From: an uncultured Verrucomicrobiota bacterium
GTDB lineage: Bacteria > Verrucomicrobiota > Verrucomicrobiia > Limisphaerales > CAIYYI01
NCBI GenBank assembly: GCA_903930345.1
Contig: CAIYYI010000544.1
Span: forward strand, 1 to 37,270
Direction: 5' to 3'
DNA length: 37,270 nt
The notes beneath the pieces are model-generated. The model saw only the letters and a list, made by a program, of their open reading frames with translations, did not search any database and was not told the DNA's origin. The position numbers were made by a program, and so were the translations under genes. Every line of letters starts with the position of its first letter. Position 1 is the first letter of the stretch. Shown in pieces: positions 1-6,492 of the stretch.

Positions 1-34
1 AGATGCGGCCCACGTGGCGACGCCCCACCGGTAG

Positions 35-79
35 CGGCAGGCATCTTTGCCTGCCGTAATCGGCGGCATCCCTGCCGCC
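35..79. repeat. two adjacent short hairpins (REP-like)
   Basis: Two perfect inverted repeats follow each other. The first has 9-bp arms CGGCAGGCA (35-43) and TGCCTGCCG (48-56) around a TCTT loop. The second has 7-bp arms GGCGGCA (62-68) and TGCCGCC (73-79) around a TCCC loop. The two resemble each other in sequence and loop size, as expected of REP-like intergenic repeats. No U-tract follows, so a classical terminator is not indicated. Confidence 0.5.
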
Positions 80-394
80 AGTCCCCGTTTTCTTTGACAG
101 GGCCGATCCAAGACCAACGGGTGATTGTGGATGGCCAGAAGCTGCGCCACGGCGGGGGCGAGATTGTCAATGCCCTCAATGGACGCGGCACGCCAGGCCA
201 ACCCCAAAACCAAGCTCAACACCAAACGCCTTCAGCAACGCTTGCGCTCAGCCTGCGGAGGGCGCGAACGCCTCCACGGGCTGATTTTTGCCAAACACCC
301 TGCTGTGCTGGACTTCGGGAAATGAAAAGGCGCGTCCTACGCGCCCGGTAATTTGGCGTGACCAGGATGGACCAGGGAATTATTCTCAACGAAC
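80..394. other. intergenic stretch, no supported gene
   Basis: About 315 bases between the hairpins and hen1. Short open frames exist on both strands, but none shows a recognisable domain, a convincing start or a ribosome binding site. One plus-strand frame ending near 325 has a basic, protein-like end and could be a gene relic, but I cannot support it. No clear promoter was recognised before hen1. Confidence 0.4.
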
Positions 395-1795
395 ATGCTG
401 CTCACGCTGACGACGACGCAAAGTCCGGCCACCGACCTTGGCTACTTGCTCCGCAAGAACCCGGCGCGGCTGCAGTCGTTTCCGCTCTCCTTTGGCACCG
501 CGCATGTGTTTTATCCTGAGGCGACGCCGGAACGGTGTACGGTGGCCTTGCTGGTGGAGGTGGATCCGGTCGGTTTGGTACGGAATCGTCGCGGCCCCTC
601 GGGCGAGGGCGGAACGCTGGACCGCTACGTCAATGACCGGCCCTACGCCGTCTCCTCGTTCATGAGTGTTGCGCTGGCTGATGTTTTCGGCAGCGCCCTC
701 TCCGGCCGGTGCAAAGAGCGGCCGGAATTGGCTGCAGCACCCCTGCCGCTGCAACTGGCCATCTCTGTGCTGCCCTGCCGGGGTGGAGAGGAGTTCCTGC
801 GAAAGTTGTTTGAGCCGCTTGGGTACGCCGTCTCGGCGCGCCGGTTGCCGCTGGATGCCCGGTTTCCCGCCTGGGGAGAAAGCGCCTATTATCAGGTTGA
901 ACTTGCTGCCAGCATGACGGTGCAGCAGCTCCTTTCCCATCTCTACGTGCTGCTGCCGGTGCTGGATAACGACAAGCATTATTGGGTGGGCGATGATGAG
1001 GTGGAGAAACTGCTGCGCCACGGGCAAGGCTGGCTGGCGTCGCATCCGGAGCGGGAATCCATCACCCGCCGTTACCTCAAGCACCAGCGCAGCCTCGTGG
1101 ACGACGCTCTGGCGCAGCTTACGGAGGATAGCGGTCCAAGTCCGGATGAAATTGCGGGGCGGCAGGCGGAGGAGGAAGAGGCGGTGGAGCGTGGCATCAG
1201 CCTCAACGAACAGCGTCTGGGGGCGGTTCTGGCGGCCCTGAAAAACACCGGGGCAGCCCGCGTTCTTGACCTGGGTTGCGGGGAGGGGCGTTTGTTGCAG
1301 GGGTTGCTGAAGGAGAAGCAGTTTGCTGAGATTGTCGGCCTGGACGTGTCGCATCGCGCCCTTGAAATCGCCCACGACCGGTTGCACTACGACCGTCTGC
1401 CGCCCATGCAGAAGGAGCGTCTCCGTCTGCTGCATGGCTCCCTGATTTATCGCGATGAACGGCTGGCTGGCTTCGATGCCGCCGCCGTGGTGGAGGTCGT
1501 CGAGCACCTGGATCCCGCCCGGTTGGCAGCCTTTGAACGGGTGCTGTTTGAATGTGCCAAGCCGAAGCACATCGTCCTCACCACGCCCAACCGCGAGTAC
1601 AATGTGAAGTGGGAGACGCTCCCCGCCGGTCAGTTTCGCCATCGCGATCATCGCTTTGAATGGACCCGCGCGGAATTTCAGGATTGGGCCAATGGGGTGG
1701 CCGCCCGGTTTGGCTACCACGTGCATTTCCTGCCCGTTGGTCCGGAGGATCCCGGGGTTGGTTCACCCACCCAGATGGCCGTCTTCAAGCCATGA
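395..1795 (+). CDS. hen1: 3'-terminal RNA ribose 2'-O-methyltransferase Hen1
   Basis: The bacterial Hen1 subunit of the Pnkp/Hen1 RNA-repair complex. It methylates the 2'-OH of the 3'-terminal ribose of a cleaved RNA before ligation, so the sealed RNA resists being cut again (established for the family). The 466-residue length is normal. The N-terminal half carries the Hen1-specific region that contacts Pnkp. The C-terminal half is a SAM-dependent methyltransferase with motif I VLDLGCGEG near residue 290 and the metal-site signature EVVEH, whose residues E367, E370 and H371 match the Mn-binding E-x-x-E-H of Hen1 enzymes. A later His-rich stretch (FRHRDHRFEW) probably supplies the last metal ligand. 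The ATG at 395 gives the expected N-terminus; no Shine-Dalgarno is visible. Its stop overlaps the pnkp start (ATGA), so the two are translationally coupled. Confidence 0.95.
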   Translation: MLLTLTTTQSPATDLGYLLRKNPARLQSFPLSFGTAHVFYPEATPERCTVALLVEVDPVGLVRNRRGPSGEGGTLDRYVNDRPYAVSSFMSVALADVFGSALSGRCKERPELAAAPLPLQLAISVLPCRGGEEFLRKLFEPLGYAVSARRLPLDARFPAWGESAYYQVELAASMTVQQLLSHLYVLLPVLDNDKHYWVGDDEVEKLLRHGQGWLASHPERESITRRYLKHQRSLVDDALAQLTEDSGPSPDEIAGRQAEEEEAVERGISLNEQRLGAVLAALKNTGAARVLDLGCGEGRLLQGLLKEKQFAEIVGLDVSHRALEIAHDRLHYDRLPPMQKERLRLLHGSLIYRDERLAGFDAAAVVEVVEHLDPARLAAFERVLFECAKPKHIVLTTPNREYNVKWETLPAGQFRHRDHRFEWTRAEFQDWANGVAARFGYHVHFLPVGPEDPGVGSPTQMAVFKP

Positions 1796-4335
1796 AACTG
1801 ACTATTCCAGAGCTTTCCTTCGTTGTTCTGATGGGCGTGTCCGGTTCCGGAAAAAGCTCCTTCGCCCGGAAACATTTCCTCCCGACGGAGGTCTTGTCCT
1901 CTGATTATTGTCGCGGCCTGGTTTCGGACGACGAGAACAGTCAGGCGGCGACGAAGGATGCCTTCGAGCTGCTGCATTTCATCGCCCGCAAACGGTTGGC
2001 GGCGGGCAAGCTCACGGTGGTGGACGCCACCAACGTGCAGCCTGAGGCGCGCCAGCCGCTGGTTGCCATCGCCCGGGAGTTTCACTGCCTGCCGGTGGCC
2101 ATTGTTTTGGATTTGCCGGAACGCATTGCCCATGAGCGGAACCGGACGCGGGTGGACCGGGATTTCGGACCGCATGTCATCCGCCAGCAGGCGCAGCAGC
2201 TGCATCGCTCGTTGCGCGGTCTGGAGCGGGAGGGGTTCCGCCATGTCCATGTGCTGAGGTCGCTGGAGGAGATTGATGCCGTCGTTCTTGAGCGGCAGCC
2301 GTTGTGGAATAACCTGAAGCACGAGCACGGGCCATTCGACATCATCGGTGACGTTCATGGTTGTTTTGAAGAGCTGATCGGGCTGCTGCAGGAGCTGGGC
2401 CACCAGGTGGATGAGGTAGCCTGCACGGTCCAGCCCGCCCCGGGGCGCAAGCTGGTGTTCGTCGGCGACCTTGTGGATCGTGGGCCGAAGGTTACCCAGG
2501 TTTTGAAGCTGGTGATGGGTGCCGTAGCCAGCGGGGTGGCGTTGTGCGTGCCCGGCAATCACGATGCGAAGCTCATGCGCAAGCTGCGCGGTCGCGATGT
2601 TCAGATCACCCATGGCTTGGCGGAGTCCTTGGCCCAGCTCGCCGGCGAGACCGAGGAATTTCGCCAGCGTGTTGCGGAATTCATCGATGATCTCGTCAGC
2701 CATTACGTTCTCGACGATGGACGGCTGGTCGTTGCTCACGCTGGCATGAAGGAGTCGATGCAAGGGCGTGGCTCCGGCGCGGTCCGCGAGTTCGCCTTGT
2801 TCGGTGAGACCACCGGCGAGACGGATGAGTTTGGCCTGCCGGTCCGCCACAACTGGGCCGCCGAGTATCGCGGTACCGCAACGGTCGTCTATGGACATAC
2901 CCCGGTGCCCGAGCCCGAGTGGTTGAACCGGACCATTAACATCGACACCGGCTGTGTTTTCGGTGGCCAGCTCACGGCGCTCCGCTATCCTGAAAGGGAG
3001 CTTGTCTCCGTCCCGGCGAAACAGACTTACGCCGAATCCCGCAGGCCTTTCCTGCCCCAGGATGTCCAGCCGCCGCCCCTCTCGGCGCAGCAGCAGCATG
3101 ATGATTTGTTGGATCTCGTCGACGTGACGGGCAAGCGTATCGTCAGCACCCGCCTGCACGGCAACCTCACCATCCGCGAGGAGAATAGCATCGCGGCACT
3201 GGAGGTCATGAGCCGTTTTGCCGCCAATCCCAAGTGGCTGGTGTATTTGCCGCCCACCATGTCCCCTTGCGAGACCAGCCGGATGCCGGGCCTGCTGGAG
3301 CATCCGCTCGAGGCCTTCGCCTACTATCGCCATGCCGGGGTGCCCCGGGTGGTGTGTGAGGAGAAGCACATGGGTTCCCGTGCGATCGTGATTGTTTGCC
3401 GGGATGAGGAAGCCGCCCGGAAAAGGTTCGGCGTGACCGGGGAGGGCTTTGGCGTTTGCTACACGCGTACCGGCCGGAGGTTTTTTGATGAGTCAGCCTT
3501 GGAGGTGCAATTCCTTGATCGGGTTCGTGCCGCCGCCACCGCTGCCGGGTTCTGGGAGGAATTTGCAACCGACTGGCTCTGCCTCGACTGCGAGCTGATG
3601 CCCTGGTCGGCAAAAGCCCAGGAGCTGGTGAAGCAGCAATACGCCACCGTCGGGGCTTCGGCCCAGGCCAGCCTGGTGGATGAGGTGGCGGCCCTGGCGC
3701 AAGCCGCCGCGCGCGGTCTCGACGTGGGTGAATTGCTGGCGCATACGGCTGCCCGGCAGCAGATGGTGGGTGACTACGTCGCGGCCTACCGCCGGTACTG
3801 CTGGCCGGTGAACTCGGTGGATGATCTCAAGCTTGCCCCGTTTCACCTGCTCGCCAGCGAGGGGAAAGTTCACGCCGACCGGCCAAATGACTGGCACATG
3901 CAGACGCTGGCGCGCCTGGCGGGCGGCATCATTCTGGCCACGCCGTTCCGCATAGTTGATGTGACCAGTCCGGACAGCGAAGCCGAGGGGGTTCGTTGGT
4001 GGGAGGAGCTTACCGGACGCGGCGGCGAAGGCATGGTGGTGAAGCCGTTGGAGTTCATCGCCCGAGACCGTCGCGGGTTGGTGCAGCCGGCCATCAAGTG
4101 CCGTGGCCGCGAATACCTCCGCATTATATATGGCCCGGAGTACACGGCCGACGCCAACCTTGAACGTCTCCGGGCGCGGGGGCTTTCCACGAAACGGTCC
4201 TTGGCGCTCCGCGAATTCGCCCTCGGTCTTGAAGCCCTGGAAAGATTTGTCCGCAAAGAACCGCTTCGCCGGGTGCATGAAGCGGTCTTTGGCGTTTTGG
4301 CGCTGGAAAGCGAACCGGTCGATCCCCGGCTCTGA
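1792..4335 (+). CDS. pnkp: polynucleotide kinase-phosphatase / RNA ligase Pnkp
   Basis: End-healing and sealing enzyme of the Pnkp/Hen1 RNA-repair system, 847 residues, close to the usual size. Three domains are visible in order. The N-terminal 5'-OH polynucleotide kinase has P-loop GVSGSGKSS (about residues 15-23). The central 2',3'-phosphatase of the metallophosphoesterase type has GDVHG (about 186-190), GDLVDRG (about 225-231) and GNHD. The C-terminal adenylyltransferase (ligase) has KHMG with the likely AMP-accepting lysine K525. The open frame extends upstream, but the ATG at 1792 is chosen because it starts just before the kinase domain and overlaps the hen1 stop by 4 bp. The complex repairs RNA broken by ribotoxins such as anticodon nucleases (known for the family). 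All catalytic motifs I could check are intact. Confidence 0.95.
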   Translation: MKLTIPELSFVVLMGVSGSGKSSFARKHFLPTEVLSSDYCRGLVSDDENSQAATKDAFELLHFIARKRLAAGKLTVVDATNVQPEARQPLVAIAREFHCLPVAIVLDLPERIAHERNRTRVDRDFGPHVIRQQAQQLHRSLRGLEREGFRHVHVLRSLEEIDAVVLERQPLWNNLKHEHGPFDIIGDVHGCFEELIGLLQELGHQVDEVACTVQPAPGRKLVFVGDLVDRGPKVTQVLKLVMGAVASGVALCVPGNHDAKLMRKLRGRDVQITHGLAESLAQLAGETEEFRQRVAEFIDDLVSHYVLDDGRLVVAHAGMKESMQGRGSGAVREFALFGETTGETDEFGLPVRHNWAAEYRGTATVVYGHTPVPEPEWLNRTINIDTGCVFGGQLTALRYPERELVSVPAKQTYAESRRPFLPQDVQPPPLSAQQQHDDLLDLVDVTGKRIVSTRLHGNLTIREENSIAALEVMSRFAANPKWLVYLPPTMSPCETSRMPGLLEHPLEAFAYYRHAGVPRVVCEEKHMGSRAIVIVCRDEEAARKRFGVTGEGFGVCYTRTGRRFFDESALEVQFLDRVRAAATAAGFWEEFATDWLCLDCELMPWSAKAQELVKQQYATVGASAQASLVDEVAALAQAAARGLDVGELLAHTAARQQMVGDYVAAYRRYCWPVNSVDDLKLAPFHLLASEGKVHADRPNDWHMQTLARLAGGIILATPFRIVDVTSPDSEAEGVRWWEELTGRGGEGMVVKPLEFIARDRRGLVQPAIKCRGREYLRIIYGPEYTADANLERLRARGLSTKRSLALREFALGLEALERFVRKEPLRRVHEAVFGVLALESEPVDPRL

Positions 4336-4380
4336 TCCTGCGCAACGGGCCCTGTCCGCTTCCCTCGCGGGCCCGATAGG

Positions 4381-4674
4381 CCGGTCGTCGTCCATCGTAA
4401 AGCCCTTCCCGATGTGTTCCCGAAGTCGCTGAGTGGCCCAGATGCGGAGTTGGATGCCCCGCTTCAATTTCACCCGGTGGCCCACGGCAATGATGACGTC
4501 CAAGTTGTAGAACTCGACCTGGTAGGTCTTCCCGGCGGCGGCAGTTGTTGCAGATTCTGCAACAACTGAAGCCCGAACCAGTTCCCCCTCCTCAAACACG
4601 TTTTTGATGTGGCGAGAAATGACCAATTTGTCCGGCTGGAACAACTCCACCACCCCAGGCAACATCCACACCAT
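4381..4674 (-). pseudogene. truncated RhuM-family gene remnant
   Basis: The minus strand encodes about 98 residues that match the N-terminal part of RhuM-family proteins (COG3943; often near restriction and defence loci). Recognisable pieces are VELFQ, ISRHIKNVFEEGEL, VEFYNLDVIIAVGHRVK and LRIWATQRLREHIGKGFTMDD. The true N-terminus is missing, and after GFTMDDDR the family similarity stops abruptly. Full-length relatives are about 330 residues, so roughly two thirds are gone. The frame stays open further towards and into pnkp, but that part is only antisense shadow. The remnant begins 45 bp after the pnkp stop, suggesting that a defence-type neighbour was lost here. Confidence 0.8.
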
Positions 4675-4683
4675 GCGCCCCGT

Positions 4684-4755
4684 CCCGTAGCACCAATACC
4701 TACGAAAATCCTAAACCCGGTGGGGAGAGGCTCCAGCCGAGCCGTCCCCGTCCCC
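4684..4755 (+). repeat. partial copy of dispersed sub-repeat
   Basis: This segment resembles the internal part of repeat copy A at about 5250-5325. Both contain a run like CCCGTAGCACCA, then AACCCGGTGGGGAGAGGC, then GCCGAGCCGTCCC. A further shortened version lies near 5135-5190, and inverted versions lie at about 32862-32935 and 33004-33025. The sub-repeat can therefore occur apart from the larger repeat. Confidence 0.6.
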
Positions 4756-4890
4756 GCCCATTCCGCCTCCGACAAATTTCGCTTTCCAGTCACTTCCGGT
4801 CATCTTTAGTCACGTTTTGTCATCTTTGGCCATGCTGCCATCAACCAAGAACCATCGACCAAGAACCGACTTTCAACTCCCAACTTAGTA

Positions 4891-5451
4891 TTGTATCATA
4901 CAACAAAAACACACCTGTACGGCTTGCCAGGCAGTGGGATATTTGCGATTGTATCTATAGTTATGTATACAGCATTAATGCCAGCCGGTGATTCTCCGGG
5001 CGATCTCGCCTCGGCCACCCCTCGTCGGCCATCCCCTTGTCATCGGATGTCCTGCCGGCATCTTGCCTTCGTCCGCGTCCCATTTCCTGGGCCATCCGAT
5101 CATCCAGCACGCCACCTGGCAAAACAAACAGCCGAAAACCCAAACCCGGTGGGTCCCGCTCTGCGGGACTGCCGAGCCGTCCCAGCTCGCTCCCATCTCC
5201 AATCTTCCATCTCCCACCCCAGACTAACATGCACTCCATGACCCCCTATCCCGTAGCACCAGCACCTGTGAAAAACCCAAACCCGGTGGGGAGAGGCTTC
5301 TGCCGAGCCGTCCCAGGGTCCCATCTCCCATCTCCGATACTTCAGCTTTTTTCCCGTTTTCCGTGCGCCGCCACGAAACAGGGTGCCAAAAGGTGCCAAA
5401 AGGTGCCAAAAGGTGCCAAAAGGTGCCAAAAGGTGCCAAAAAGTGCCAGAA
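4891..5451 (+). repeat. dispersed 0.55-kb repeat, copy A
   Basis: By eye this matches the reverse complement of 32733-33267 over most of its length, with scattered substitutions and one replaced segment. Copy A carries about 40 extra bases containing CCCGCTCTGCGGGA; copy B has a C-rich stretch there instead. Both start at a 13-bp palindrome (TTGTAT-C-ATACAA at 4891-4903) and end in the 10-bp tandem array. A second small inverted repeat (TGTAT...ATACA) lies near 4950-4972. The differences do not respect any reading frame, so I treat it as non-coding. No transposase is present. The two copies are in opposite orientation about 27 kb apart. Confidence 0.85.
5382..5451 (+). repeat. 10-bp tandem repeat array at end of copy A
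   Basis: Six contiguous GGTGCCAAAA units (5382-5441) are followed by one variant AGTGCCAGAA (5442-5451). There are no spacers, so this is not CRISPR. The matching array ends copy B. Because the period is 10, all three frames are traversed, giving artificial peptides rich in KVPKG or GTFWH. Confidence 0.9.
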
Positions 5452-5535
5452 ACGATCAGCGATGGCGGACAAAACGAACCCCATGGCGACTGCCGCATCT
5501 CAAAAGGTTTTAAACAAGCGACAGGGGACAACCGA

Positions 5536-5807
5536 ATGAAGAAACCGAAAATGTATTCGCTTTGGGAGCCAGTGGATCCTAAATTCAACCCCATGAAGCC
5601 CCGGAACTACCATGTCTGGCCGACGCGTGGTGGCAGCGCGGAGATCTGGCCTTGGCCTTTCCCGAAAGTGATAAACCAAGGCCGCAGGGGATCAAAAACG
5701 GAAAGGGAAATATGATCGGGAACAGAAAGAACAGATGGACTGAACCATCATCGGCTCATCTGCTGTGGGACGACCCTGCAGACAAGATGGTTATGTTTAG
5801 GGACTGA
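5536..5807 (+). pseudogene. frameshifted small gene of unrecognised family
   Basis: An ATG at 5536 with GGGGA 5-10 bases upstream opens a frame of 59 codons that contains NPMKPRNYH and closes at 5715. Comparison with a second copy at 6316 shows that one C is missing at about 5613: ACCATGTCTGG here against ACCATCGTCTGG there. Restoring that base gives one continuous frame through RLADAWWQRGDLALAFPESD to the stop at 5807, absorbing a 31-codon ORF (start 5712) that otherwise overlaps the first by ATGA. The intact protein would be about 90 residues, with an acidic, Trp-containing C-terminal part (LLWDDPADKM). The alternative is two genuine, coupled small ORFs, or programmed frameshifting. I do not recognise the family. 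Confidence 0.6.
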
Positions 5808-5811
5808 CCCG

Positions 5812-6288
5812 ATGCAAAAGAAGTATATTGCTGCTTTTCTTCTCACTGTTTCAGTGATCGGACTGGTTTCTTTTTGGCGCGCAAAGGTGAGGAAAGAAAC
5901 TGCCGAGTATGATCAGTTACTTCAAGGGAACGCTCGTATATATTCTCTTGAGTTTATAAAGCTGAATACATCTGTTCAGGTTGTTGATCCTGAAATTCTC
6001 AAGGACTTCGAGGATTCCTTTAGGCGCCCTTCCAGCAAAGCGCGAACGGGTCCAACATATAATATACGCATTATACTAATGTCTGGAACAATAGTTAACA
6101 CAGCCATAAACATATATGATGATCATAGCGGGTATGAGATAGCTGATTACAACCACGTCTTTGCTAGCGACCCAGCCTACTTCTTCAGGGACTTCTCGGA
6201 CACCCTTGGAGAGAAAACCAAGATATTGCTGAGGGAGTTGACCTGGAAACAAGGAGATAAACCACTCAACAAAAAAGCCCTTCATTGA
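5812..6288 (+). CDS. small membrane-anchored hypothetical protein
   Basis: A 158-residue protein I do not recognise. It starts with a basic N-terminus and one hydrophobic segment (AAFLLTVSVIGLVSFW, about residues 8-23), so it is probably a single-pass inner-membrane or exported protein. The rest is a mixed polar domain with several aromatic residues and a basic tail. The DNA is clearly AT-richer than flanking genes, and ATA/AGG-type codons are frequent, which suggests recent acquisition. It begins 4 bp after the stop of the preceding small-gene remnant and ends 27 bp before the second copy of that family. No close homologue can be named. Confidence 0.65.
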   Translation: MQKKYIAAFLLTVSVIGLVSFWRAKVRKETAEYDQLLQGNARIYSLEFIKLNTSVQVVDPEILKDFEDSFRRPSSKARTGPTYNIRIILMSGTIVNTAINIYDDHSGYEIADYNHVFASDPAYFFRDFSDTLGEKTKILLRELTWKQGDKPLNKKALH

Positions 6289-6315
6289 TTTTATATTGGG
6301 GTGAATGGGTGACAA

Positions 6316-6440
6316 ATGAAAAACCCATCAGTTGCCAAAAGTGAGTCGATTGGGGAAACAGTTGGCCCTGGCTTAAAGCCCATGAAGCCCCGGAATTACC
6401 ATCGTCTGGCCTTTGCATGGAGGCAGGCCGTGAAGTCCTG
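6316..6440 (+). pseudogene. truncated second copy of the MKPRNYH small gene
   Basis: An ATG at 6316, preceded by GGGGTGAATGGGTGA, opens a frame with KPMKPRNYHRLAFAWRQA, matching the frame-corrected copy at 5536 (PMKPRNYHRLADAWWQR). At DNA level the two copies share CCCATGAAGCCCCGGAA and TACCAT, then diverge after about 6420. No stop follows: the frame continues directly through the signal peptide of the next gene at 6493. A gene caller would therefore give the secreted protein a spurious 59-residue N-terminal extension. I interpret it as a relic rather than part of that protein. Confidence 0.55.
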
Positions 6441-6492
6441 GATTTCCCTACCGTTCCTAAAACAGGCAAGTCCATCAGCCTCTGCATCCATA

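Noticed and set aside
1714..3369. Long antisense open frame opposite pnkp (and similar ones opposite hen1, the GH-like gene, lipA and pta)
   Set aside because: These are shadows of GC-rich codon use. They have no domains, and the opposite strand carries complete catalytic motifs.
5382..5451. CRISPR array
   Set aside because: Units are 10 bp and contiguous without spacers, and no cas gene is present.
5037..5513. Open frame with KVPKGAKRCQ-type repeats as a protein gene
   Set aside because: The repeats come from a 10-bp DNA tandem array that passes through all frames, and the matching frames in copy B are equally open. This is a DNA repeat, not coding selection.
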